Below are positions 1 to 9,195 of a stretch of DNA of 64,000 bases, one piece after another (the first letter of the stretch is position 1; every line of letters starts with the position of its first letter). The stretch comes from Erythrobacter mangrovi (GTDB lineage Bacteria > Pseudomonadota > Alphaproteobacteria > Sphingomonadales > Sphingomonadaceae): assembly GCF_013260645.1 (NCBI RefSeq), contig NZ_CP053921.1, positions 2,177,763-2,241,762 of the forward strand, in the 5' to 3' direction. A program made the position numbers and the translations under genes. A model generated the notes under the pieces. That model had not been told where the DNA came from. It did not search any database and worked only from the letters and a program-made list of their open reading frames with translations.

Positions 1-1286
1 CGGCGCTGTCGATGCTGCTGTTCGAAGACATCATGATCGTCCCGATCATCTTCATCCTCGGTGCCATGGCCCCCAATGCCGAGGCCGAAGGCTGGGAGGG
101 CATGCTTACCACCCTGTGGCAGGGTGCGCTGGTCATCGCGGCGATGATGGTCCTGGGCAGGATCGCCCTGCCCCGACTTTTCGGACAGGCGGCGCGGACC
201 AAGAGCCCGGAGCTGTTTCTCGCGGCGTCGTTGCTTGTGGTTATCGGATCGAGCCTCGCCACCGCAGCAGTCGGCCTATCGCCCATCGTCGGGGCCTTGA
301 TCGCGGGGCTGTTGATCGCCGAGACGGAATATCACGGCGAAATCGAAACGATCATGGAGCCGTTCAAGGGACTGGCTCTGGGCATCTTCCTGATCACGGT
401 CGGCATGAGCATCGATATCGCCACCATCTGGGCCTATCTCGGCAGCATTGTGACGGCCGTGGTGGTCGTGCTGCTGTTCAAGGCCATGGTCACGGGCGTG
501 CTGCTGCGAGTGATGGGGGCACGGCGCAGCACGGCTGCCGAAACCGGCATCCTGATGGCCAGCCCTTCGGAAACGACCCTGATCGTGCTCGCCGCAGCGA
601 GCTCGGCATTGCTGATCCAGCCAGGCACGGCGCAATTCTGGCAGATCGTGACCGCTATTGGCCTTACCGTGACGCCGCTGCTTGCGCGGCTCGGTCGGGT
701 GATCGCCCGGCGGGTTGAGCCGGTCCCCGAAATGCCTGACACGCAGGAGGACAAGGCGCGGGTGATTATCGTGGGTGCGGGGCGCGTAGGGCTGCTCGTC
801 GCCGAGCTTCTCGACGCCCATGGCAAACCTTATGTCGCGCTAGATTCGGATCCCGACCTGATCGAACAGGCGAAGCGCAACGGCTTTCGCGCGACATTCG
901 GCGATGCCGCGCGCGGCGACGCCATGTCGCGCCTCGGGATCGATCGGGCTGCAGCTGTCGTGCTGACCATGGATGAGCCCGTGCTGGTCCAGCGCCTGGT
1001 CGCCAAACTGCGCAAGGAACACCCAAACCTGCTTATCGTCTGCCGCGCGCGCGACGTGAAGCATGCGGCGGAGCTGTATCGGGTCGGCGCCAGCCACGCT
1101 GTTCCGGAAACGCTCGAAAGCTCCCTCCAGCTATCGGAAGCCGTGCTGGTCGACATTGGCGTGGCGATGGGCCCGGTGATCGCCTCGATCCACGAGAAGC
1201 GCGACGAATTCCGTGCCCAGATCGAGCAGGAAGGTGCGCTCAGCTACAAGCCGAAGCTGCGCACCAGCACAACCGAAGCAGGTTAG
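1..1286 (+). CDS. KefB/KefC-type monovalent cation:proton antiporter, 5' end cut by window
   Basis: C-terminal part of a CPA2-family potassium/proton antiporter with a cytoplasmic RCK domain, acting in the inner membrane in K+ efflux and pH homeostasis. The frame is open from base 3, so the gene starts before the window; the first visible residues (LLFEDIMIVP) match the conserved transmembrane segment of the family. Several hydrophobic helices follow up to about residue 225, then a TrkA-N nucleotide-binding fold begins with VIIVGAGRVG, a Rossmann glycine motif, followed by a DSD acidic end of the second strand. It converges on alaS, with 15 bp between the stop codons. Family assignment is firm; KefB versus KefC and the exact ion are not resolvable here. 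Confidence 0.9.
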   Translation, partial: ALSMLLFEDIMIVPIIFILGAMAPNAEAEGWEGMLTTLWQGALVIAAMMVLGRIALPRLFGQAARTKSPELFLAASLLVVIGSSLATAAVGLSPIVGALIAGLLIAETEYHGEIETIMEPFKGLALGIFLITVGMSIDIATIWAYLGSIVTAVVVVLLFKAMVTGVLLRVMGARRSTAAETGILMASPSETTLIVLAAASSALLIQPGTAQFWQIVTAIGLTVTPLLARLGRVIARRVEPVPEMPDTQEDKARVIIVGAGRVGLLVAELLDAHGKPYVALDSDPDLIEQAKRNGFRATFGDAARGDAMSRLGIDRAAAVVLTMDEPVLVQRLVAKLRKEHPNLLIVCRARDVKHAAELYRVGASHAVPETLESSLQLSEAVLVDIGVAMGPVIASIHEKRDEFRAQIEQEGALSYKPKLRTSTTEAG

Positions 1287-1301
1287 GCGAAGCGGGTAAG
1301 G

Positions 1302-3962
1302 TCAGGCCGAAACCTTCGCCAGCGCTTCACGAACCGCGGCGATCGCGTCGGCCGCCTTCGATCCGTCCGGCCCGCCACCCTGCGCCATGTCCGGACGGCC
1401 ACCGCCGCCCTTCCCGCCGAGTGCTTCCACACCCAGTCGGACGAAGTCCACGGCGCTGAAGCGTCCAGTCAGATCATCCGTAACAGCGACCGCGAAGGCG
1501 CCCTTGCCGTCGTTGACTGCGCATACTGCGGCAACGCCGGAACCCATGCGCTTCTTGGCATCGTCGAGCAGCGGACGCAGTTCCTTGGGATCGAGCCCCT
1601 CGATCACCTGGCCCGAGAATGCCACGCCGCCGATGTCCTCGTCAGCTGGCCCCGCATCGCCGGCTCCACCGCCCAGCGCCAACGCGCGTTTGGCGTCAGC
1701 CAGCTCTTTTTCGAGCCGCTTGCGTTCCTCGACCAGCGAGGCGACCCGCGCCGGGGCTTCGTCGGGTGAGGTCTTGAGCGCATTTGCGATGGCGCGCACC
1801 GCTTCGTCGCGCGCGACCAGCCACTGGCGCGCGCCTTCGCCGGTGAGCGCCTCGATGCGGCGCACGCCCGAACTGACCGCGCTTTCGGAAACGATCTTGA
1901 AAAGCCCGATATCGCCCGTCGCGCGTACGTGGGTCCCACCGCACAGCTCGACCGAGTAGCAGCGGCCCTCACCGCCCTTGCGCCCCATGGAGAGCACGCG
2001 GACTTCGTCACCGTACTTCTCGCCGAACAGCGCCAGCGCGCCCGCGGCAACGGCATCGTCGGGTGTCATCAGCCGCGTGCCGACCGCTTCATTGGCGCGG
2101 ATCTCGGCATTCACCTCGGCTTCGACCGCCGCAATGTCTTCCTCGGTCAGCGGCTTCGGGTGCGAGAAGTCGAAACGGAAGCGATCGTCGGCAACCAGCG
2201 AGCCCTTTTGCGTCACATGACCGCCAAGCCGGTTGCGCAGCGCCGCGTGGACCAGATGCGTGGCGGAGTGGTTGGCGCGAATGCGGTCGCGCCGATCGGC
2301 ATCGATCACCAGGTGAACGGCGTCGCCAACCTTCACCGATCCCTTCGCCACCGTTCCGACATGCGCATGCAGGCGGCCCAGCGGCTTGTTTGTGGTCGTA
2401 ACCGTGAACTCGAGGCCCTCGGGCGTCCAGATGCGACCCGCATCACCCGTCTGGCCACCGCTTTCGCCATAAAAAGGTGTTTGGTTGGTCAGGATGACGA
2501 CTGCATCGCCTTCACCTGCGGATTGGACTTCGACACCGTCCTTGACGATGGCCACCACTGCTGCCTCGCCGGTGGTCGACGTATAGCCGGTGAATTCGGT
2601 CGACCCTTCGCGTTCGGCGATGTCGAACCAGATTTCCTCGCTTGCGGCCTCGCCCGAACCCTTCCAGGCGGCACGTGCGGCAGCCTTCTGCTGTGCCATG
2701 GCGGCATCGAAGCCGTCCTTGTCGACCCCGATCCCGCGGCTGCGCAAGGCATCTTCGGTTAGGTCGTAGGGAAAACCGTAGGTGTCATAGAGCTTGAACG
2801 CGGTTTCACCCGGAAGCGTGCCGCCTTCGCCCATGTCGCCGGTCGCTTCGTCGAGCAGCTTGAGGCCCTTGTCGAGGGTCCGCCGGAACTGCGCTTCCTC
2901 ACGCTCAAGCACTTCCTGGATCAGCGCCTGCCCACGGACCAGCTCCGGATAGGCTTGACCCATCTCGGTCACCAGCGCGGGGACCAGTCGGTGCATCAGC
3001 GGTTCCGACGCGCCCAGCAGATGGGCATGGCGCATTGCCCGGCGCATGATGCGGCGCAGCACGTAGCCCCGACCCTCATTGCTTGGCAGCACGCCGTCGG
3101 CCAGCAGGAAGCTGGTTGAACGCAGGTGATCGGCGATCACGCGGTGGCTTGCCCGCTGGTCGCCCTCCGCCTTGACCCCGGTCAGGCTCACGCTCGCACC
3201 GATCAGCGCCTTGAACGTATCGGTGTCATAGTTGTCGTGAACGCCCTGCATCACCGCGGCGATGCGTTCGATCCCCATGCCGGTATCAATGCTTGGCTTG
3301 GGCAGGTCGGCGACGATCTCGTCGGCGGCCTGCTCGTATTGCATGAAGACGAGATTCCAGATTTCGACGAAGCGGTCGCCTTCTTCCTCGGGCGATCCCG
3401 GAGGGCCGCCCCAAATATGGTCGCCGTGATCGTAGAAGATCTCTGAGCACGGACCGCACGGACCATCCGAACCCATGGCCCAGAAATTGTCCTTGGTCGG
3501 AATGCGGATGATCTTCTCGTCAGCGAAGCCGGTGAGCTTCTTCCACAGATCGAAAGCCTCATCATCGGTATGATAGACGGTGACCGTCAGGCGCGCGGGA
3601 TTGAGGCCCCATTCCTTCGTCAGCAGCGTCCAGGCATGGTGGATCGCCTGTTCCTTGAAATAGTCGCCGAAGGAGAAATTCCCCAGCATTTCGAAGAATG
3701 TGTGATGCCGCGCGGTGTAGCCGACATTGTCGAGATCGTTGTGCTTGCCTCCGGCGCGAACGCATTTCTGCGAGCTGGTCGCCCGCGGCGCCGGCGGGGT
3801 TTCGAGCCCGGTGAAGGCGTTCTTGAACGGAACCATGCCCGCGTTGACGAACATCAGTGTGGGATCGCTGAATGGCACCAGCGGCGCGCTCGCAATCTCG
3901 GCGTGCCCATTGGACGCGAAATAGTCGAGGAAACTGCGGCGAATGTCGTTGGTCGAGGTCAT
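1302..3962 (-). CDS. alaS: Alanine--tRNA ligase
   Basis: Charges tRNA-Ala with alanine in the cytoplasm and edits mischarged serine or glycine. The 886-residue length is normal for bacterial AlaRS. The start was set at [11 protein letters not shown] because the family begins at this point; 18 codons of upstream open frame look non-native. The catalytic domain has [11 protein letters not shown] and GMGIERIA. The editing domain has the zinc ligands HSATH and, further on, CGGTH. A C-terminal coiled region and a glycine-rich C-Ala end ([16 protein letters not shown]) close the protein. It is the last gene of a minus-strand series, 72 bp downstream of a methyltransferase gene, so partial co-transcription is possible. 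Confidence 0.98.
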   Translation of the reverse strand: MTSTNDIRRSFLDYFASNGHAEIASAPLVPFSDPTLMFVNAGMVPFKNAFTGLETPPAPRATSSQKCVRAGGKHNDLDNVGYTARHHTFFEMLGNFSFGDYFKEQAIHHAWTLLTKEWGLNPARLTVTVYHTDDEAFDLWKKLTGFADEKIIRIPTKDNFWAMGSDGPCGPCSEIFYDHGDHIWGGPPGSPEEEGDRFVEIWNLVFMQYEQAADEIVADLPKPSIDTGMGIERIAAVMQGVHDNYDTDTFKALIGASVSLTGVKAEGDQRASHRVIADHLRSTSFLLADGVLPSNEGRGYVLRRIMRRAMRHAHLLGASEPLMHRLVPALVTEMGQAYPELVRGQALIQEVLEREEAQFRRTLDKGLKLLDEATGDMGEGGTLPGETAFKLYDTYGFPYDLTEDALRSRGIGVDKDGFDAAMAQQKAAARAAWKGSGEAASEEIWFDIAEREGSTEFTGYTSTTGEAAVVAIVKDGVEVQSAGEGDAVVILTNQTPFYGESGGQTGDAGRIWTPEGLEFTVTTTNKPLGRLHAHVGTVAKGSVKVGDAVHLVIDADRRDRIRANHSATHLVHAALRNRLGGHVTQKGSLVADDRFRFDFSHPKPLTEEDIAAVEAEVNAEIRANEAVGTRLMTPDDAVAAGALALFGEKYGDEVRVLSMGRKGGEGRCYSVELCGGTHVRATGDIGLFKIVSESAVSSGVRRIEALTGEGARQWLVARDEAVRAIANALKTSPDEAPARVASLVEERKRLEKELADAKRALALGGGAGDAGPADEDIGGVAFSGQVIEGLDPKELRPLLDDAKKRMGSGVAAVCAVNDGKGAFAVAVTDDLTGRFSAVDFVRLGVEALGGKGGGGRPDMAQGGGPDGSKAADAIAAVREALAKVSA

Positions 3963-4034
3963 GGAGGCGCAGTTAGGCAATCGCCGCGCGGGCGACAAGC
4001 ACGAAAGGTCGGTCAAACAGTTCGCAGGAAGCGA

Positions 4035-4865
4035 TCAGGCGGGTGCCCGGGCAGTCACGATCCAGGCTGCAGAGGGCAAGGCGACGATGCCGTCCGCGTG
4101 ATGGCGTTCGATCACGCCGCGCAACCGATCGATGGTTTGCTCCCTCTCGGCACCTTCGAGCATGGCTACAGCCCGCGCGGCGGGACCGATCCGCAGGAAG
4201 TAGGACAGGCCGTCCTCGACCGCCTGATCTCCAGCCCCGCCGACCATCGGATAATTGAATGCCTCGAAACCGATGTCGCGCCACCCGGCGGCATTAAGGA
4301 TGCCCTCTACCCGTTCCCGGTTTCCAAACGCAAAGGGACCCGGTGCATTCGGATCGCCCGCGGGGGCCGCACCGGGCGGCAGTGCCGTGGCGAGTTCACG
4401 GACCCAACCGTTCTCTCCGACAGTGCGGAAGCAGGAGAACACCAATCGCGCCGCGGGCGCCGCCTGTGAAGCAATATGGCTGAATGCACCGACGGGATCA
4501 TCGAAGAACATCACCCCGTGGCGCGAAACCAGCAAGTCGGGCGCCTCACCCTTCGGCGGGTTCCATCGGGCGGCATCCGCCTGTTCGATCCGGACGTTGG
4601 CAAGGCCACTGCAGCGCTCGCGCGCAACCGCCACAAGATCCTCGCTGATGTCCACGCCCGTCACTCGTGTCTTAGCACGGGCCTGTCCGAGCTGCAGGGT
4701 CAGTTCCCCCGCGCCGCAACCGATGTCGAGCGCTCGCGCGAAACTGCTGCTATCGGCAACGTCGAACAACCTCTGGGTCAGGGGTGCGAAACTGCGGTCG
4801 GTCCGTTCCCATTCATAGGCCCAACTCTTGCCGACCCTACTGATCCAGTCCGATGCATCGGTCAT
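4035..4865 (-). CDS. Class I SAM-dependent methyltransferase
   Basis: Methyltransferase of unknown substrate, 276 residues. The SAM-binding motif I reads LDIGCGAGE at about residues 46-54, with the acidic end of strand 2 in GVDISEDLV. The region around FFDDPVGAFSHI fits the usual motif for UbiE/Coq5-like enzymes. It starts 3 bp after the stop of the sugar epimerase gene and so is very likely in the ugd/epimerase operon, but nothing in the sequence ties it to sugar modification. A small-molecule methyltransferase is the safest description. Confidence 0.85.
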   Translation of the reverse strand: MTDASDWISRVGKSWAYEWERTDRSFAPLTQRLFDVADSSSFARALDIGCGAGELTLQLGQARAKTRVTGVDISEDLVAVARERCSGLANVRIEQADAARWNPPKGEAPDLLVSRHGVMFFDDPVGAFSHIASQAAPAARLVFSCFRTVGENGWVRELATALPPGAAPAGDPNAPGPFAFGNRERVEGILNAAGWRDIGFEAFNYPMVGGAGDQAVEDGLSYFLRIGPAARAVAMLEGAEREQTIDRLRGVIERHHADGIVALPSAAWIVTARAPA

Positions 4866-4868
4866 GGT

Positions 4869-5891
4869 CTAAACCTCGTAATAATCGCGATACCACTCGA
4901 CAAAGCGCTGCACGCCCTGGCGAATATCGGTTTGCGGAACATAGCCGGTCAGCGAACGCAGCAGTTCGGCGTCGGCCCAGGTCGCGGGTACGTCGCCCGG
5001 CTGCATCGGCATGAGGTTGCGTTGCGCCGTCACCCCCAGCGCATCCTCGACCGCCGCGATCATGTCGCCCAGTTGCACAGGCTGCGAATTGCCAATGTTC
5101 ACCACGCGCCACGGTGCGACCGGCGAAAGACTGTCGCCTTCCGCAATCGCTTCGGCACTATCGGGTCGCACTGGCGGCGTATCGACCAGGCGACGGATCG
5201 CTTCGACCAGATCATCGATATAGGTGAAGTCGCGCATCATCTCGCCGTGGTTGTACACGTCAATCGGCTCGCCGTTCAGCATCGCACGCGTGAACTTGAA
5301 CAGTGCCATGTCTGGCCGCCCCCAGGGGCCATAGACGGTGAAGAAGCGGAACATCGTCACCGGAAGGTCGAACAGATGCGCGTAGGAATGCGCCATCGCC
5401 TCTGTCGCCTTCTTGGTCGCGGCGTAGAAGGACATCTGGTGGTCCGCCCTCATCGTCTCGCGATAGGGCATCTCGGTATTCGCGCCATAGGCCGAGGAGG
5501 TCGAAGCAAGTAACATATGCTGCGGAGGATGCGCTCGCGCGGCCTCGAGCAATTCGAAGGTCCCGACAAGATTGCTCTCGAGATAGCTGCGGGGATTGTC
5601 GATCGAATAGCGCACACCCGCCTGGGCCGCGAGATGGATTACTACATCCGGCTTGGAGCTCGCGAAGAGTTCGGCGAGCAGTCCAGGTGACTCAATCGGT
5701 TCGTTGACCGCGCGGAAACCGGGGCTCTGCAAAAGTCCGGCCTGCCGGCGCAGCTTCAGCTGCGGATCGTAGTAATCGGAGAGTGAGTCGACACCGATGA
5801 CCGTGAAGCCGTCAGCCAGCAGGCGTCGGCAAGTAAAATAACCGATGAAGCCTGCCGAGCCGGTAACGAGTGCTGTCCGCGTTTCCCCCAT
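4869..5891 (-). CDS. UDP-glucuronate 4-epimerase-like NAD-dependent sugar epimerase
   Basis: Extended short-chain dehydrogenase that probably interconverts UDP-glucuronate and UDP-galacturonate for capsule, exopolysaccharide or lipopolysaccharide. The NAD-binding motif TGSAGFIG lies at residues 11-18 and the catalytic Tyr/Lys are in YAATKKA. The signature DSLSDYYDPQLK closely resembles the conserved loop of bacterial UDP-glucuronate epimerases of the CapI group. The gene overlaps the stop of the upstream UDP-glucose dehydrogenase by one base (TAATG), so the two are translationally coupled and supply substrate and next step. Plain UDP-glucose 4-epimerase activity is less likely because of the coupling to ugd. 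Confidence 0.88.
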   Translation of the reverse strand: MGETRTALVTGSAGFIGYFTCRRLLADGFTVIGVDSLSDYYDPQLKLRRQAGLLQSPGFRAVNEPIESPGLLAELFASSKPDVVIHLAAQAGVRYSIDNPRSYLESNLVGTFELLEAARAHPPQHMLLASTSSAYGANTEMPYRETMRADHQMSFYAATKKATEAMAHSYAHLFDLPVTMFRFFTVYGPWGRPDMALFKFTRAMLNGEPIDVYNHGEMMRDFTYIDDLVEAIRRLVDTPPVRPDSAEAIAEGDSLSPVAPWRVVNIGNSQPVQLGDMIAAVEDALGVTAQRNLMPMQPGDVPATWADAELLRSLTGYVPQTDIRQGVQRFVEWYRDYYEV

Positions 5892-7057
5892 TAGTCGGCG
5901 CCGAACAGATCGCGGGTGAAAACCTTGTCCGCCACGTCCTCAAGATCGGCATCGAGCCGGTTGGCGACGATCACATCGGCTTTCGCTTTGAAGTCGGCAA
6001 GGTCGCGCACCACGCGACTACCGAAGAACTCACCATCTTCCATCACCGGTTCGTAAACGATGACCTCGATGCCCTTCGCCTTGACCCGTTTCATAATCCC
6101 CTGAATCGATGATTGGCGGAAGTTGTCCGAACCTGCCTTCATCACCAGGCGGAAAATCCCGACCTTGCGTGGCTGCATCGCGATGATCCGGTCGGCGAGG
6201 TAGTCCTTGCGGGTTCGGTTGGCATCGACGATCGCGCGGATGAGGTTCTGCGGCACCTCGGAGTAATTGGCGAGCAACTGCTTGGTGTCTTTCGGCAGGC
6301 AGTAGCCGCCATATCCGAACGAGGGATTGTTGTAATGCGAGCCGATGCGCGGATCGAGTCCGACTCCCTCGATGATCTGGCGCGTATCGAGCCCGCGTGA
6401 GAGCGCGTAACTGTCGAGCTCGTTGAAGAAGGCTACGCGCATGGCGAGGTAGGTATTGGCGAAGAGCTTGATCGCCTCGGCCTCGTCCGCGTCTGTCAGG
6501 AGAACCGGCACATCCCCGTCAAGTGTCGGCTCGAGCAGCAGGTCCGCAAAGCGCTGGGCGCGTTCCGAGCGCTCGCCGACTATGATGCGCGACGGGTGCA
6601 AATTATCGTAGAGCGCCTTGCCCTCACGCAGGAATTCGGGGCTGAACAGGATGCGATCGCTCGCAAAGCGCTGACGGGCCTGCGTAACATAACCCACCGG
6701 TACCGTCGACTTGATCACGACCGTCGTCAGGTCGTTGCTGGCGAGGACCTGTCCGATCACGCTATCGACGGCGGACGTGTCGAAGAAATTGCTCTCGACA
6801 TCGTAATTGGTCGGGACAGCGACTATCGCAAACTCGGCGCCTTCGATCGCGGTGGCGAAGTCGGTGGTGAACGTCAGGTCCAGATCGTCGCGGCGCAGGT
6901 ACTCCTCGATCAGATCGTCCTTGATGGGCGAGACCCTGTCCGCCAGCAACGCAACCCGCGCCGACGAAACATCACAACCAACCACTGTGTTGTGCTGCGA
7001 AAGCATGATGGCGTTGGATAGGCCGACATAGCCCAGGCCGAAAACTGCAATCTTCAT
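5891..7057 (-). CDS. ugd: UDP-glucose 6-dehydrogenase
   Basis: Oxidises UDP-glucose to UDP-glucuronate with two NAD+. The start [12 protein letters not shown] is chosen because the Rossmann strand of the family begins there; 14 upstream open codons are dropped. This gives 388 residues, the length of the short Ugd class. The glycine motif GLGYVG is at residues 7-12 and the catalytic cysteine is C253 in [10 protein letters not shown]. The family's EFLREGKA block is also present. Coupled to the downstream epimerase, it forms a UDP-uronic-acid module. It lies downstream of gst and recA on the same strand with 86 bp before it. Confidence 0.96.
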   Translation of the reverse strand: MKIAVFGLGYVGLSNAIMLSQHNTVVGCDVSSARVALLADRVSPIKDDLIEEYLRRDDLDLTFTTDFATAIEGAEFAIVAVPTNYDVESNFFDTSAVDSVIGQVLASNDLTTVVIKSTVPVGYVTQARQRFASDRILFSPEFLREGKALYDNLHPSRIIVGERSERAQRFADLLLEPTLDGDVPVLLTDADEAEAIKLFANTYLAMRVAFFNELDSYALSRGLDTRQIIEGVGLDPRIGSHYNNPSFGYGGYCLPKDTKQLLANYSEVPQNLIRAIVDANRTRKDYLADRIIAMQPRKVGIFRLVMKAGSDNFRQSSIQGIMKRVKAKGIEVIVYEPVMEDGEFFGSRVVRDLADFKAKADVIVANRLDADLEDVADKVFTRDLFGAD

Positions 7058-7143
7058 CAAACTTTCCGTATTGTTCGCCTTCTTGCCCTGGCGGGTCAAG
7101 GCGCGGCCTTGTGTCGACCTGTCCCCTTAAATGCAAGCCCGGT

Positions 7144-7770
7144 TTACCAGACAAAGTACGGTCCACCTCGTTCGCGAGCCCTCTGCCAGGCGGGGCGCGC
7201 GTGGATCGCTTCGACGAAGCCCACGGTCTTGGGGCAACGCTCGGCGAAGCCCTGCATCACCGCAATCTCAGCCGGGAAGCTCATCAGCACATCGGCGGCG
7301 GTCCAGCTGTCGCCAACGAAGTGGCCACCGTCGTTCAGGCCACCCTCCATGAATGCGACATGCGCGGCGAACTGTTCGTCGATCCGCGGCGTAATGGGTG
7401 CTGCTGCTTCACCGAGGCGTGCGGTCATGAGCTTGAGCATGACCGGCACGAAAAAGCTGCTCTCGCCGAACTGCATCCATTCAAGATGGCGCACATGATC
7501 TTCGCTGTCGGCGGCGGGAAGCCAGTCGCCTCCACCATGACGTTCGCAGAGATATTGGATGATCGCCCCGCTCTCGGCGACACGCAGGCCTGCATCCTCG
7601 ATCAGGGGTGACTTGCCCAGCGGGTGGGGGCCTTTCAAGTCGGCTGGTGCAAGGTTGGTCTCAGCATCCCGCTGGTAGTGGACGATCTCATAATCGGCAC
7701 CGAGCTCCTCAAGCAGCCATAGGATGCGCTGCGATCGGCTGTTGTTGAGGTGGTGCACGGTGATCGTCAT
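7144..7770 (-). CDS. Glutathione S-transferase family protein
   Basis: Soluble 208-residue protein with the two-domain GST layout. The thioredoxin-like N-terminal domain starts ITVHHLNNSRSQRILWLLEEL, with the candidate catalytic polar residues N/S around positions 9-11. The cis-proline and SNAIL-like glutathione contacts are in GKSPLI and AESGAIIQYL. An all-helical C-terminal domain follows. The substrate is not evident; detoxification or conjugation is the general expectation. It lies downstream of the recA terminator and upstream of ugd, all on the minus strand. Confidence 0.88.
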   Translation of the reverse strand: MTITVHHLNNSRSQRILWLLEELGADYEIVHYQRDAETNLAPADLKGPHPLGKSPLIEDAGLRVAESGAIIQYLCERHGGGDWLPAADSEDHVRHLEWMQFGESSFFVPVMLKLMTARLGEAAAPITPRIDEQFAAHVAFMEGGLNDGGHFVGDSWTAADVLMSFPAEIAVMQGFAERCPKTVGFVEAIHARPAWQRARERGGPYFVW

Positions 7771-7861
7771 AGATTCTCTCCTGCGTCCGGAACGAATGGC
7801 CGGACGATTCGGGAAAGAGACTTAGGCGAGAGGCCCGGCCGCGGCCAGCGCCAGCACAAAC

Positions 7862-7903
7862 GGAAAAGCCGGTGCGTTCCATTCGGAGCGCACCGGCTTT
7901 CCG
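7862..7903 (-). terminator. Intrinsic terminator after recA
   Basis: A perfect 12-bp stem, AAAGCCGGTGCG at 7865-7876 paired with CGCACCGGCTTT at 7889-7900, with a 12-nt loop. On the minus strand the right arm runs into CTTTTCCG, a short T tract. It lies about 80 bp after the recA stop and 90 bp before gst, so it should separate the two transcripts. Confidence 0.8.
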
Positions 7904-7982
7904 TTCGTTCGGGAGCGCCGGGGGACAGTTCCGGCCATGTCGCCGTCCGGGGGGTGGTCGGCGCGCTCCCGCTTGAGGGGAA

Positions 7983-9047
7983 TCAGTCCTCGTCCGCGTC
8001 CGGACCGGCCATCATCTCCTCGGCCACCTCGTCGGTGCGGCCGCGGATTGCGGCTTCCAACTTGGCGCACATCTCGGGATTTTCCTTGAGGAAGGTCTTG
8101 GCGTTCTCGCGTCCCTGGCCAATCCGGACACTGTCATAGCTGAACCAGCTTCCCGACTTCTCGACCACGCCGGCCTTCACGCCAAGGTCGAGGATTTCGC
8201 CGATCTTCGAAATGCCTTCACCATACATGATGTCGAATTCGACCTGCTTGAATGGCGGGGCGACCTTGTTCTTGACCACTTTCACGCGGGTAGTGTTGCC
8301 GATGATGTCGTCGCGGTCCTTGATCTGCCCGGTGCGGCGAATGTCGAGGCGCACCGAGGCGTAAAACTTGAGCGCGTTGCCGCCGGTGGTGGTTTCCGGA
8401 TTACCGTACATCACACCAATCTTCATGCGCAGCTGGTTGATGAAGATCACCATGCACTTGCTGCGATTAATCGAGCCGGTCAGCTTGCGCAGCGACTGCG
8501 ACATCAGGCGCGCCTGCAGGCCGACGTGGCTGTCGCCCATCTCGCCTTCGATCTCGGCGCGCGGCACCAGTGCGGCAACCGAGTCGACCACCAGCACGTC
8601 GATCGCGTTCGAACGGACCAGTGTGTCGGTGATTTCCAGCGCCTGCTCGCCCGTATCGGGCTGCGAAACGATCAGTTCATCGATGTCGACACCGAGCTTC
8701 TTGGCATAGACAGGATCGAGCGCATGCTCGGCATCGACGAATGCCGCCGTACCACCGTTCTTCTGGGCTTCGGCAATCACATGCAACGCCAGGGTGGTCT
8801 TGCCCGAACTTTCGGGGCCATAGACCTCGATCACGCGACCCTTGGGAAGGCCACCCACGCCCAGCGCAATATCGAGCCCGAGCGAGCCGGTCGAAATCGT
8901 TTCGACCTGCATCGTTTGCTTCTGGCCCAGCTTCATCGCCGAACCCTTGCCGAATGCACGGTCGATCTGCGCGAGTGCGGCGTCGAGCGCCTTCTGACGG
9001 TCTGCGTCCACTTGTTTTCCTTCTACGAGCTTCAGACTGGCCGCCAT
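7983..9047 (-). CDS. recA: Recombinase RecA
   Basis: DNA strand-exchange protein and co-protease for LexA; ATP-dependent filament on single-stranded DNA. The start at [10 protein letters not shown] is set by a strong AGGAGG seven bases upstream and by family length (354 residues); a further 90 codons of open frame upstream are not part of the protein. The Walker A motif GPESSGKT is at residues 77-84, and the conserved block [12 protein letters not shown] precedes it. The acidic C-terminal tail ends GPDADED, as usual for RecA. The upstream region carries an alphaproteobacterial SOS box, and a terminator follows the gene. Confidence 0.99.
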   Translation of the reverse strand: MAASLKLVEGKQVDADRQKALDAALAQIDRAFGKGSAMKLGQKQTMQVETISTGSLGLDIALGVGGLPKGRVIEVYGPESSGKTTLALHVIAEAQKNGGTAAFVDAEHALDPVYAKKLGVDIDELIVSQPDTGEQALEITDTLVRSNAIDVLVVDSVAALVPRAEIEGEMGDSHVGLQARLMSQSLRKLTGSINRSKCMVIFINQLRMKIGVMYGNPETTTGGNALKFYASVRLDIRRTGQIKDRDDIIGNTTRVKVVKNKVAPPFKQVEFDIMYGEGISKIGEILDLGVKAGVVEKSGSWFSYDSVRIGQGRENAKTFLKENPEMCAKLEAAIRGRTDEVAEEMMAGPDADED

Positions 9048-9101
9048 GGCACCACCTCCTGCACTTGCAAAGAGCCCCCTTTGACTCTTCAACTGTAGAT
9101 G

Positions 9102-9130
9102 TGTGTATCGGCTTTGTTCCACGAGAACAA
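9102..9130 (-). promoter_or_regulatory. Likely recA promoter (-35 and -10)
   Basis: Reading towards recA, TTGTTC (9130-9125) and TACACA (9107-9102) are separated by 17 bases. The -35 is close to consensus, the -10 is poor. The choice is supported by the LexA box overlapping the -35, the expected arrangement for repression. Placement is inferred from sequence only. Confidence 0.45.
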
Positions 9131-9139
9131 GAGCGGAAC
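9125..9139 (-). promoter_or_regulatory. LexA (SOS) box of recA, GTTC-N7-GTTC
   Basis: On the recA strand this reads GTTCCGCTCTTGTTC, an exact GTTC-N7-GTTC direct repeat, the LexA operator known in alphaproteobacteria. It lies 77 bp upstream of the recA start and overlaps the candidate -35. A third half-site in opposite orientation (GGAAC) follows closely. A second copy of the same motif precedes uvrA in this window, which supports the call. Confidence 0.85.
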
Positions 9140-9195
9140 GAAATTTTTTTCCCGTTTTGTTCCAGTCACTATTGATATGCGAACGAGAGACGCCG

